Origin: Botryosphaeria dothidea
Lineage: Eukaryota > Ascomycota > Dothideomycetes > Botryosphaeriales > Botryosphaeriaceae
Length of the DNA: 64,000 nucleotides
Reading direction: 5' to 3'
Assembly: GCA_011503125.2 (NCBI GenBank)
Contig: WWBZ02000040.1
Span: 1 to 64,000, forward strand
Part shown: piece by piece, positions 36,562 to 47,580 of the stretch
Layout: each line of letters opens with the position of its first letter
Numbering within the stretch: position 1 is the stretch's first letter
Program-made: the position numbers and the translations under genes
The notes under the pieces: model-generated
Told to the model about the DNA's origin: nothing
Database searches by the model: none
Seen by the model: the letters and a program-made list of their open reading frames with translations, nothing else

Positions 36562-37044
36562 TTAGGCCCACTCAGGCAACCAGCGCGTCTGATACTGGCG
36601 GCCAAGGGACCGAAGCTTGGCCAAATTGTTGTTTGAAGACGGTGGGGATGGGGAGAGGGAGGACGTGCCGTCCGTGGCCGAGGTTGCCGTCTCGGCTGTC
36701 GATGCGGTGTGCTTTTTTCTCGGATTACGCTTGGGATTTCGGGGCGGCGCTCCGGAAATGGTTGAGGGAAAATTGGAAGTGACTCGTTGGGGATGGTGAG
36801 CGCGAATAGGGATGAGGCGATAATAGCGGCGAGTCGTCTTTGGTGTGCTTGGAGGGCCTGAGATGGGCCTAAAGTGTGGGCACTGTATGTAGGGCGGGGT
36901 GATTAGGGAAGCAGTGAGGCTAAAATGACGAAGGATGTTGCTATGTAAACCTCGAGATGAAGAATGTAGCACGTGATAGACCAAGGTGTGCAGTGGGAAA
37001 GACAAGTGAGACGATGAAGTATTTGGTAAGTAACTCATGATCAA
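36562..37044 (-). CDS. Doubtful small ORF, function unknown
   Basis: A 160-codon frame. The front is Ser/His/Pro-rich and looks random. The last 60 or so residues (Lys/Arg-rich, then Ser/Thr-rich, then NNLAKLRSLGRQYQTRW) are less so. No intron-exon model could be justified and no family is recognised. More likely non-coding than coding. Confidence 0.15.
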   Translation of the reverse strand: MIMSYLPNTSSSHLSFPLHTLVYHVLHSSSRGLHSNILRHFSLTASLITPPYIQCPHFRPISGPPSTPKTTRRYYRLIPIRAHHPQRVTSNFPSTISGAPPRNPKRNPRKKHTASTAETATSATDGTSSLSPSPPSSNNNLAKLRSLGRQYQTRWLPEWA

Positions 37045-37052
37045 CCCTAGTG

Positions 37053-37134
37053 GCCAGTTGAAGCAATACGTTGGTGGTTTATGACTCTGTATAGAGAGTG
37101 ATAAGACAAGTTGATGAAAACTACTTTGACTATT
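37053..37134. repeat. Possible degenerate copy of the hairpin element
   Basis: The left arm ccagttgaagcaatacg resembles the consensus ggagttgaagcattcg; the right arm ctactttgactattcg resembles its complement only weakly. Size (~82 bp) and position fit the family, but the arms pair poorly. Confidence 0.3.
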
Positions 37135-38666
37135 CGTCTGGTTTTATTATTGGACTGCTTATGATCAAACACTGTAAGGTTATGTGATGTACAGGCAGGA
37201 ATACGTTGTTTAGAGAGAAAAAATCCTTGACGAAGTCACGTAAGAACAAAGCATCACGGTCAGCACGACTGAACTCTAGGCACCAAATACCTCCGCACAG
37301 TTCAAGCACGACGACATGCCACGACCGTGGAACCGAAACAATCTTATTTCACAAAAGCCGCGGCAAATCGTCCCCTCTCCACTGCGCCACCGAAGGGCTT
37401 CTTCCTCAGCCTTACGTGCTTGTCCACGTATGCAAAAAGGTGTCCGGGCGGCGCGCGCGAATGTTTGAGGCGAACGCCTCGGCTGACGAAACCATCGACA
37501 CGGACGGTGCACTGACGATGCAGGAAACACACGAACGCAACCAAGACGGGCGAACCTGGATGGAAGGAGCCGCGCGTGTGTTCGACATGGAGTGACGTGG
37601 ATGAAGCATTGGCCTTTTGCGGTATGTGGAGTTTGAGTTGTGGTGTGAGACTGGGTTGGCCCTGCTAAGGGGATGTGATTGCAGGGAGGAGCTTGGGGGT
37701 GTTTGGCGCGTAGTTCAGAGGTTATGGCTTGGCCATACCTTCAAGGGCATAGAGTAACAATCAGGGCGTACGGCGGCAAAGATCAGGGTGCCATTGTGTT
37801 GGAAAGTTTGACGGAGCGGCGTTGGGATTCAGAGACTTTCTCACGTAGTTTCATCGTATAGACACCGTTTGAGCTTGTGATCATTGAGTTTTTTGGTGTA
37901 ACATCTGCACTTGAGTGTTCTACGTTTATAGAGTAAGGTTTAAGCACGAGACTACTGAACTGGAATTGATCTACCCTACGAAGTGAATACGGCCAAGAAC
38001 AGTGCGTCTTCAAGCTCTGTACTGCGTTAATGATGCATCACTTCTGCCTGACGACTAGTTTCTCAAGAACCGCACACTAGTTGAAATACATCATTGGATT
38101 TGAGAGTGCCGTATTTGTACGCTTGGCCTAAAAGGCCCAATGCGTATCCCCTCTCAAGAGAAATATGTCTCCCGTCCCTCATGTAGCATCTTTCAGGCTC
38201 GCGCAATGCCGCAGAGCCACAGTAGGCTCACAATACCTCGCTCGACAATTAGACTCTGAACTATTGTCCCTGTCGTCTCTATCCTTGCTGAAGTCAATTG
38301 AAGGAAGCCGTGAGATAATTACCCCGACAGAAGACTCCCATCAAAATTCAATGGCTACCCTGCCCTCGTCTTGAAGATCCCACTGGATATTTTTAACAAT
38401 TAACATAGCAAACTAGCATCATCAAACTATGTGAGGAGACGCCAGTGTCATCTGATGGTGTTTGATTTTCTCCCAAGGCTTGCTGAGCATTTCTTATTTG
38501 TCCAGAGTAGTTTGGCCAGGTGAAAGTAGGTAGGGTCTGTCATACCATAAACTACTTCTTCGCAGGTTGACAGTATATTGACTGCCGAGATATTGATGTT
38601 GGCAATATATCTTACCACATTGTGACTTCATGCGAACTCGACACCAATAGTATTGTAATACGCCCT

Positions 38667-38747
38667 TACCCATTGAAGCATTCGTCCAAAGTGAACGTAA
38701 TGAATGCGCCTAGCCGTTTGCATCCCAACAAATGCTTCAATTCTCCT
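38667..38747. repeat. 81-bp hairpin element, copy 1
   Basis: The left arm cattgaagcattcgtcc is mirrored by the right arm aaatgcttcaattctcc, with 11 uninterrupted matching bases (attgaagcatt). The centre shares gccgtttgcat with the copy at 61676–61758 (gacgtttgcgt). It is not part of any gene seen. Confidence 0.7.
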
Positions 38748-39103
38748 CGGTGACAGTATGCTACAATATTGATGAAATGTACCTCATAATCACCGGATAA
38801 CGACATGTCTCAAAGATGCGATGCATGTAAATTGACCGTTAATGCCGTGGTTTGTTGACTATAAATCAAAACTTTTGTTCTCTTATGCCTGTCCTTTCCG
38901 CCGTCATGCTCCCGAACACCTCGTCTCCGCCCACGCCATACTATAATTATTTTCCCACCTTGACTTGTAGTGAAATGATGATGCCCAACGCTATGAACCG
39001 ACCGAGACTTACCTTCCATCCAATCGCCATCCCGATGAAAAATGCCTAGTAGTACAATGCTTCACAAGCCCCCTTCGGTATCCAACAACTTTGTTCTCTT
39101 CAC

Positions 39104-40674
39104 TCACCTCTTCACAGTCTGCTCACTTCCATCAACCTTGCCAACGCCTCTCAGACTCAAATAAACATCCGTCCCCCATCCCCACAGACTCTGCACCGCA
39201 ATCCCACCGCCAAAATACTCCGCATACGCCCTGCCAAGCGGGAGACCGTACCCCAACCCAGCAAGGCTGCTTCCCGTCGGATTGCCCGCGTCGCCTCCAG
39301 GGCCGGAAATGGCGCTCAAGGCATCCAACCCATGACCACCGCCACTGCCACCACCACCATGCAACGACGCCCTCGCATCATCCTCGTTGAACGTCGTGAA
39401 GCTATACTCCCAGATACGGCTATAGTTCTCCGGCGAAATGCCACCGCCGCGGTCCCTGATCCTGATAGTCACACCCGGCGTGCTCTGATCGAGGGGCTTG
39501 ATATTCGCCGTGGCGGCCTCCCGCACCGGCACGCCCTTCTCGCGCTCGAGCATCTGGTCTGTCTTGCTCGCACGGTCCGCGTTGCCCTGGTCCTCGTTCG
39601 TGATGACCGACTCCTCACCGTGGTGGGGGTTGGCCTCCTGCGGCGCCTTGGGGCGCGGCGGCGCGGGCGTCTCGGGCAGCGGGGCGATGGTGACCTCGAC
39701 GGCCTCGCGCTCCATGCCGCGCTCGACGGTCGCGCGGAAGGCGTTCTTGAGCAGCTCCGTGACGATGTACTCGAGGTGCATCGGGATGTGGGCGAATGCG
39801 TATTCCGGCTCGCCGGTGATGGCGACGCGCGGGCGCACGCCGTACTTGAGCTCGCAGATCTCGGCGACCATGGCCTCGCAGTGGCGCACGACGTCGGCCG
39901 GGCGCAGCTGCGTGTCGATGACGCCGATGAAGCTGGACTTGTGGGAGGGGTTCGTGCTCGAGTCGCGATGCGCTTCGTCCTCGGGGCACAGCTCGTTGTG
40001 CGGCTGCGAGCTCATGTGCAGGGCGATGTGCTGCTCGGCGATCAGGCGCGTGCCGATGCGGGCGCGCAGGTGCTCGTCCAGGAAGCGCGTCACCTCCTGC
40101 GGGCTGATGTAGCGGCGGGCCTCGAGGAATCCCCGAGCCAGGATGCTGATGGTGTTGGCGTGCGTGTGCACCAGGTCGGCCATGACCTCGGTGAAGCGGA
40201 TCTCGTCCTCCAGCGTCTCGACGCGCTTCTCCGCCCACGGCAGCAGCGTCGACAGCGAGTGTAGGTAGTTGCCATGGATCTTGGACACGTGCGGGTTTGA
40301 CACGACGATGTACGGCAGGTTGCGGAGCGACTGGATGCGATGCGCCAGGCGTGCGGGCAGGATCGAGAGCGTGAAGTTGGCTGAGTCGAAGAGCTGTTCT
40401 GCCGTGAGCGGCGGCCGGCCATGCCTGCGTGGGAGGATCACTCGTCAGCTCTCGCAGACTCAGAGCGGCAGGGCGAGGATTACTTGACGAGGTCGGCGAG
40501 CGTCAGAGGGTGCAATGGGCTGGCGGCGAGTTGGGCGATGTCATCATCGGTGACAGTCTTGGTCTGCAGTAGTCGAGGTCGCCCGCGCAGGGCGGCGGCG
40601 CGGAACGAAGTCACGGAGGCGGTTCTGCTGCCATGGGTCGGTACGGCAGCGGGCCTGAGAATTGAGCGCAGCAT
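39104..40674 (-). CDS. Mitochondrial PDK/BCKDK-family protein kinase, 503 aa
   Basis: Phosphorylates and switches off a mitochondrial 2-oxoacid dehydrogenase complex, pyruvate or branched-chain. Exons are 40674–40484 and 40424–39104; the 59-bp intron joins LADLVK to HGRPPLTAEQ. The start ATG (40672–40674) opens a typical mitochondrial presequence (MLRSILRPAAVPTHGSR). An upstream in-frame ATG at 40752 would hide it. The four-helix regulatory region includes RNLPYIVVSNPHVSKIHGNY. The ATPase-like half has N-box ELLKNAFRATVE, G1 box RDRGGGIS and G2 box GLGYGLPLGRAYAEYFGG. A Pro/Glu-rich insert separates the N and G1 boxes. The substrate complex cannot be decided from the sequence. Confidence 0.92.
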
Positions 40675-41479
40675 CGTTGCTGTCGCTCGTTCTCGGGGGT
40701 GTTGGTCGTGTGCCCAAGCTTCACCGGTCCTGGATAGCCATCTCACCGTCACGTGCTGATAGCACCCAAAGCACCTTCCCTGTCTTCCTCTCTTTCTCCA
40801 CCGCCTCCAAAGCCTCTGATATCACCTTGCATGTCGGACATTGTCCAATGGTAGCTTCGTGTTTTTTAATAAAGCAAGCTGTCACCAAAAAATCAAAATC
40901 CAATCGAATGTGTGGGCGATACCTCTTATAATGAGCCAGCTTGCCATACACCGTGGCCTTTTCGACTTTTGAGCCTCCCTAACTACCTATCATACATGCA
41001 TGTTCCTTTCTGTAGCGCCGTTGTTAAAACAGAGAACCGACCAGGAGGTATCCGAATTCTTATGCCAACCAAAAAAAAAAAATTTGCAACGCCAACGGAA
41101 AGAGACTAGAGGGATATCTTGTCCAAATCTGCAAATACCAGACCAAATTTCAGGCTGCCGAGCAAGCCAATTTAGTCAATGAAGAGCAACGAGTAATCTG
41201 CAATAAAACAATGTACAGAAGCCAACAAAGAGTTCTGCATGAATTGAAACCGAGAAGATGAGTTGATGCGAGATCGAACGTGGATCCGTTAAATATTCAC
41301 ACGTAGAAAGGAAATGGCTAGACACAGCCCTGCCCTTTTCCACGTCGGCATTAGCCATTAGCCATTACCAACTGCGGCCGTGGCAAAGCTCCCAAGATTG
41401 GACAAAGAAAGAGGAACTGGTAGTGGTGCGAAATGAGAAGCAAACGTGTACACATCCAGAGTTGGATCAGTCATGGTAT
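40675..41479. promoter_or_regulatory. Promoter of the kinase gene and 3' flank of the PH-domain gene
   Basis: 805 bp, with no open frame of note. A run of A lies near 41070–41080. No repeats seen. Confidence 0.4.
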
Positions 41480-44036
41480 TCACGCCATTACTGCCGTCTT
41501 AATAGTCGTTGTCGAGCCAGCCGAATTAGGTGGAGGAGGGAGAGGTGCATTTGGAGGCGGAGCAGGCAGCGGCATATTTGGCGGAGGTGCTGGCGGCGGT
41601 AGCCCTAGCACAGGCATCGAACGCCTAGGCTGCACTGTAAACCTCGGCTGCATATCCATCTTGGTAGGCCCGGTGTGACCTCCTGGAGGTTGAGCTGACG
41701 AGGGTCTAATGGGTGGTTCGATGGACGGGGATCGGTTACGAGCCGAAACACCCATAGGACGACGGGTGGAGAGAAAGGCAGCGGGTTCTGAGCGAATTTG
41801 CATGCTAGTCGGACGGCGAAGCGCTGGCTGCTGCTTGGCTTGCGGTTGCTGAGGGGTGGGTGGCAGCTGCGATGTGGGTGGTGGGGCAGGAATAGGGGGC
41901 AGCCCACTGTTCGGAGGTAGAGTGGGAGGCTGGGATGGAGTTTGCGTGGGCAGTTGAGGTTGAGACGCCCTTTGCTTCAGAGCTGGAGTCGGGTTGACGT
42001 TCACAGGAAGTGCGGGTCCGAGAGATGAAATACGACGCGCTGGCATAAACGTGGAAGTCCGAACAGGGATCGGGCGGAACCCGGGTTTAGGCGATGGCGT
42101 CTGACGGTTCACCAAGTGCGAAGTGAGCGTTGATGCGGATGGCAAGCCCATGATGGTAGATTGTGGGCGGGAGGGCTCAGTCATATCGGTAGAAACAGCT
42201 TGACCGGCAGGCATAGACATCTTCTCGGGCGGTGCGCTAGCGCTACGGATCGTAGGCATCGGCGTGTAGTGATGCGATGACTGGAGATTGAATGGCCGCG
42301 AGAATGACATTCGGTTTTTCACAGGTTTGGGTGCGGATCCGTCAGGGGTAGGGGATTTGTAACCGGAGTCTTCAGAGGGCGCAGGGGACTGGCGGGCACC
42401 CGCCAAAGCGGCGCCGAAGGTGGAATGTCTTTGGGAACGATTGGCTACGCCTTCATTTGTGGGCGAGAGTGGTTGCATTGGCATAGACCTTCGTCGAGAG
42501 TTCGCATTGGGGCTCATGGAGAACGACTTCAGGGTAGTTGGGCTCCGTTGCGCCTCGTCTCCAGGCCGAGGAGTGGAGTCTCTGACGGGAGACGGAGGCC
42601 CTGTCGAAGTTCCAGGAGAAGTGCCTGCGGTCCCTGTTCGAGGCCATAGACATTCTGGAGTCCTCCCTTAGTTGGTTCAGCTGGCTTCCATCGTATGAGA
42701 TCGAAGTCGTGGCCATTGAGGAAGCCTCAACGGACTGCCTCTTTGACACAAATCGGGAAGTGGTAGAAGCGGCATCTGATGCGTTCCGATGCATAGACGC
42801 AGCAGACCAGTCCATGCCAGGTTGCATTGGTGAACCAACTGGAGAGTTGATTGGGGAGCGATCGCTGTCAAAGCGACTCGGGTCCCGTTGAACCATGTAG
42901 CGATGGCTAGGACCCTTCGCAAGCTTGCGCGATCCGCTCTCTTGGCCATTCTCCCGGTCGACCTCTGCTCTGGACCGGCGTCCTGCAAGGATATCGATCT
43001 CCTGCCTGATTGCTGTCAACCAAGTACCCATTTCCTCCGGGCCGTCAAACACCAAGAGCAGGCTTGTAGCGGTCCTCTTCGCCGCGGTACCTTGCATGCG
43101 CAACCGCGACAACAGCGATCTGGGTTGCTGCGCAGTTACCGTTCCGTCGTCGCTTGTCGACTGCGAGATCTGCAGAACCCAATGCTTTCCCGGAATCAAG
43201 TCACATGCAAATGCTGCGGAGTCCTTGCCTAGCTGCAGGATCTTTTCGGGCATTCTGTCAGACGGGCCTTCGCCGGAGTATTGAAGCAGATATCCAGAAG
43301 TGGCCAGCACGTAAACCTTATGAGTCAGGTCGGGGGCACCCTGGGACGAGCTTGTCGACATCCTCTTTTCTCGCTTCTGCAGCTTCTCAGTCGTGGCAGC
43401 GGCCTCATCGCCGGCAGTTGACAAGTCCAGCTTGCTTTGGAGATTCTCCTTGAGTATACTGTATTGTCTCTTGTGCGCCTGGGTCGAGATGATGGCCTCG
43501 GCCGAGGCATTGGTGGCCTGCAGGGTGGCATGCTTGATGGCCTGGGGATAGGCCTGGAAGAGCGGCGGCGGCTCCCAATTGCTGGAGCCGGCAGAGCGGT
43601 AGCGACGATTGAAGGAACCGCCGCGCGACTTGGGGGCCATGGGGCGTGGTTCGACGGCGGGCTTGCTGAGGGTGGTGTGCGGCGTGGCGGTAACGGGACT
43701 GAGGGCGGTGGTGGGCTTCGCCTCTGGTAGGTCCGGGATGGTGGGCAGACCGGCCTCGTGGTGGCCGCGTGCTCTCTCGACTTTGGGGCGGCTGAAGAGG
43801 CTGAACAGTGACATGCTCGACTTCCGATGCTCGAGCTTGACCGGCGGGAGCGGCACGGGCTGGGGCTGCGGCGGTGCGACCTTGTGCTCCGGTGGTGGTG
43901 GCACGACGGGGCGGGATCGTCTCCAGCGCGAGCTCTGCGACACCTGGACGCGCTCGAGCTGGGTCTGGAGGGGTGGGAGGTTTTTCAGGCCACGGCGCGA
44001 GCCAATCGAGTCGGCGGCCTTTTCGTCGTCGGCCAT
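41480..44036 (-). CDS. Fungal PH-like-domain protein, ~851 aa, one apparent frameshift
   Basis: Function unknown; a PH-like fold suggests lipid or protein binding at membranes or the cell cortex. The start ATG (44034–44036, gtcATGGCC) is chosen because the extra 65 upstream codons are low complexity. The order is a Pro-rich front with SSMSLFSLFSRPKV near 75, a helical stretch at 160–225, a PH-like domain at about 236–350 (VYVLATSGYLLQYSGEG … GTWLTAIRQEID), then a Ser/Arg-rich disordered tail ending in poly-Pro. The frame breaks near 42599–42601 (ccc on +). Removing one base gives 852 codons including the stop and reads FDRPPSPVRDSTPRPGDE smoothly. No intron fits the break. It is divergent from the coiled-coil gene at 44899. 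Confidence 0.8.
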
Positions 44037-44898
44037 GACTGGCACAGCGGCGGACGCGCGGTCAGATTGCGGAAGGGAGAGACATGCACTCGGCCGGGCT
44101 GCCGGGAGGGTTGGAGGCCTGGAGCGCGCCGGTACGAGGGCGGTGACGGTGGGAGTTGGCTCGCAATTGAAGTCCGCGGTCGAGGAGAGCAGGAATAGAA
44201 GTCGGGAGCGTGCGGGCGGCGGGCGTGACACAGGACGCTCGAGGGCAATCTACCTGGGACAGGACTGCAGATTTTGAAGCGGCGCGACCCGGCTGATGGC
44301 TGGCAACGAGTCGGCAGCCAGGCTGTAGGTTCGGCGCGGTGGGCATATCCATGTACCACGGCGTGGAGAGGACGGCCAGCAATATGTCACCGAGGACAGC
44401 TGCGACAAGCGGGTTCCCAGAAGACCTCAAAGTCAAAAGGGAGGCCGGGCGGTGGTCCGGGAGCTGTAGGCTCTGCTGCGCGGTTTCATCTTAGCGGCCA
44501 GGAGCTGGCGTGCAGCAAGAGCGCTACCTTCGTTTCAAGCCCGCTCGGCGCGCAAGCGCGGGCAGTGCGGCGCTGCTGTTTTGGGGAGGGGCTAATAACG
44601 GGCACGCCAAAAGAGGTCGCCCGCCATACCAACGGCGCGTGCCTGACGGTGGCCAGGGCGGAGGGTCCATGCATGCGTGCTGCTGCGGCGGCTTAGGGCG
44701 AAGTTTGCAGCCCTGCATCTGCGGCGCTCCGGCGGCCTCGTGCCGGCTGCTGGCCATTGGCTGGGCCAGCTGATCGTTCCGCTGGTGACGCATGCAGCGT
44801 TGCGCCCGCGGTGGGCTGTCGGTGGGGAGACTTCATCGCCGCCCTCCACCAGCCCCCGCTGCCCGCACGCCGTACAAAGAGAACCTGTGCAGTGATCC
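44037..44898. promoter_or_regulatory. Divergent promoter of the PH-domain and coiled-coil genes
   Basis: 862 bp between the two start codons. Both coding and leader sequences are GC-rich; no specific site can be named. Confidence 0.45.
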
Positions 44899-45975
44899 AT
44901 GCCCGACATCAACTCGCTTCCGGGCGCAGTCCCCCAGATGGCCTCTGACAACCACTCCCCCAGCCCGCACCAGGCCCCGCACTCGCTGGCCGCTGCTGCC
45001 GCCATCAATGCCCACGAGGAGCGCCGCTCAACCTCCTCGAGCCAGCGCAACTCCACCAGCCGCCGCCGCTCCAGCGTCCGCATGAGCCTCAACCTCATGG
45101 ATCCCAATCTGCCCATGCCTTCCGAGGTCCAGATGAGTCCAACTCTGCACTCGCATCGCCCCTCGTGGCCCGCGAGCCCCTCGCACAACCGCGCTCCGAG
45201 CTTGGGCGAGATCCACCAGGAGCTCGAGAACGAGCAGGAAGCTCAAGTGGTAGGCCTGTCTGCGCCCAGATCTGCGCAGACGCCCAAGCTGACCCTTTGC
45301 CTGCGTCCAGAATCGTCTGCTGCAGATGATCCGCCGCCAACAGGCAGAAATTGCTACCCTCCGCGCAAACGACAGCACCCCGCCTGCCTCAGGCCCCCGC
45401 GACAGCGCCATCGACGACAGCACACCCTCCTCCGAGCGCTCCCTCTCCCTCCCGCAGTCCGCTACCGCATCGCAGTCGAATGTCTCCCAGATTGCCCCGC
45501 CTCGCGCCCGCTCGCCGATGCCCGCTGCTTCGGGCCAGGGCAGCCTCTCACGCAACAGTAGCTACAGACAGTCCCGTAATAGCAGCCGCACCGGTAGTCC
45601 TGCCCTGCGTCCGACATCCCACCACAGCGAAAGCGGAGAGTGGCTCCTCGGTAGCTCCAACAGCCGGGACGAGAGCGCATTCTACCAGGCCGAGACACAG
45701 AATCTCACACGAGAGAATCAGATGTTGAAGATGAGGATTCGTGAGCTCGGTACGTGACCAAATCCCACCGGAATTTTCCACGACTGACCTTGGGAGAACG
45801 CCAACTCCACGAGCTGAATCCGAGCTCGCCTCAGGCTCCCGCCATTAGCTCAAACCTCTCAAGCCCGCCTCTTCGACCGGCCGAAGACTCAGCCACCGAG
45901 GCCGCGACGAGCAGTACCCGCACCGCTCCCGCCGAGGCCGGAGGTAGCACAACGGCCGCGACCTCCGCTTCATAA
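44899..45975 (+). CDS. Conserved-looking coiled-coil protein, 322 aa, function unknown
   Basis: I do not recognise the family. Exons are 44899–45249, 45311–45749 and 45797–45975; the introns are 61 and 47 bp with gtaggc/gtacgt donors, and the phases close exactly to 323 codons. Residues 1–105 are Ser/Pro/Arg-rich with SRRRSSVRMSLNLMDP. A first coiled coil (about 108–138, LENEQEAQVNRLLQMIRRQQ) spans the first splice, and a second (about 240–270, LTRENQMLKMRIRELERQL) spans the second splice. That the helices continue only when spliced supports the model. The tail is Ala/Ser/Thr-rich. No basic region precedes the heptads, so a bZIP factor is unlikely. It may act as a scaffold; this is inference. 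Confidence 0.82.
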
Positions 45976-46950
45976 GCTAAGCGGGACGCCGTTCCAACCA
46001 TCTCAGCTCCTATTGGTTCCTTGTCTCAACTATTCGATTTCCAATTTTGGGATCTCTTGGCATTTCATTAGCAAAACAGCACGGCGTAAGGCATTCGGGC
46101 ATCGACGGAATTCGATGGATTAACGGGCCTTTCATAAGCGACTTTAAAGCATTTTCCTTTGGGTCAAGTGTGATGTGAGGAACGTTCCTTTTCGGCGAGG
46201 AGTAGTCTGCAGGGTGGGGTCTGGCGCATGAACAAGGGTGGTTACAGGCGGGCAGCAAGGGGGTTTCTCAGCCATTGACTTTCTTCGAATGTGAAAGAGT
46301 AACCGTGGAACAGGGCATTTTCGGTGGCTGCCTAATCACGATTTGCCTTAGCATCATAACAGGGTGTCCTGGCGGTCTGAAAGCAGCCTTGTCACGCGCC
46401 ACACAGCGCCATCTGTGACAAGGAAGCAACACCTTATCACAATACGCTTAACCGACCCCCCGTCTAAGATGCGGCACAAATCGACAAGACCTTCGTCGTA
46501 ACTGAATCGAGGCTTTCATTTTCATCAATATGTTTAGATTTGAGATCCACCGGCTGCGCCGCTCTCCCCGTTCCCCCCGGTCGTCCGCTGCCGAATCAAA
46601 TACGAGAGTGCGAATTGCCGCCCGCCTGAGACTTCTCTTTGGTCTCGTGCTTTCCCGTCCCCATCGTTATTTCCATATCGGGTAGTCCTTCCACTATGTC
46701 CGCCCCACTTCCTCTCTCTCCGCCCCTTCTGCTTTTCCCCACTATCCGATCGTCGGAGCATCCGTGCTTCGTGTTTGCTTCTCTCCTCCCTCGTGCCATC
46801 GCCGCGATAGGGGATGGAAAAACAACATCTGAGAAGGAAAAGGGAAAGTCGATGTGCTATACGTCGGCTCCCCTATCGATACTATGAACGGTCTTAGATG
46901 GCTGATCTTATAGCCCACACGGAAAAGCTCGACTCGTTATCGCCGGCTTT

Positions 46951-46974
46951 TGCGTGCGTGCGTGCGTGCGTGCC
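46951..46974. repeat. Tetranucleotide microsatellite (tgcg)n
   Basis: About six copies of tgcg in direct repetition. Confidence 0.9.
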
Positions 46975-47073
46975 TGACTAGCTTTTCTACCCGGCCAGAC
47001 TCGTTGCGTGAAAAATGCTAAAACCGGGTGGTCACTAGATCGGTGACGACCGAAACCGTTGTGGAAGTGGCTT

Positions 47074-47087
47074 GGGGGGGGGGGGGG
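47074..47087 (+). repeat. G14 homopolymer
   Basis: Fourteen consecutive G, the same length as the run at 29386–29399. Confidence 0.9.
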
Positions 47088-47495
47088 TTTGACAGGGGTG
47101 GGCGGGAAGGTTTACCGGCGCAAAGTTGATTATAACGGCGCCCAGTAAGTCAGTGTGCATGCACCTTACGCGGCGGGAACGTTTAAGAATGCTAGTTCGG
47201 CGGGTAGCTGCGTATGGTGCGTTCGCAGCGGGTGCCAGGAGCACGTTGTGGAGAAGGGAGACTATTGTTTCAGCGTGCTGGGGGTGAGCCTGTGCATGGA
47301 GGTTCATGGTGCACGGCATACGTAGGCGCCCAAAACGCGGGCTTGACGGCTTGTTGCCGTTGGGCGAAGCCGCAACGTTCGGTGGCTGGCTGGTAGTTCG
47401 GATTCGATGGCTCCTAAGCAAAAAGGGTAGAGTTGACGCGGAAGAGTGCTGTAGCGGATGGTTAGCGGCTATGGCGTGTGACAAGAATAACCTCG

Positions 47496-47580
47496 TGGAG
47501 AGTCGAAGCATTCGTCCAGGCCCAAGTGTATTTGACTCTAGTGACAAAGTTATACACATGGAGAATGCTTTGACTTCCCA
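47496..47580. repeat. 85-bp hairpin element, copy 2
   Basis: The left arm tggagagtcgaagcattc and the complement of the right arm (tgggaagtcaaagcattc) match at 15 of 18 positions. The interior shares agtgacaaag with the copy at 61102–61182 (ggtgacaaag), so the copies are related through their centres as well as their arms. Confidence 0.75.

Larger units (their letters stand above)
34397..39103. other. 4.7-kb spacer, mostly featureless
   Basis: No gene with recognisable domains. The part from about 37.6 kb on is AT-rich and holds hairpin copies (37053–37134 weak, 38667–38747 clear). A - strand frame at 36562–37044, ending in RQYQTRWLPEWA, has a coding-like C-terminus but a low-complexity front and no known relative; it could be the last exon of a small gene. 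Confidence 0.45.

Noticed and set aside
40675..40752. Upstream in-frame ATG for the PDK-family kinase
   Set aside because: It would bury the mitochondrial presequence that begins at 40674.
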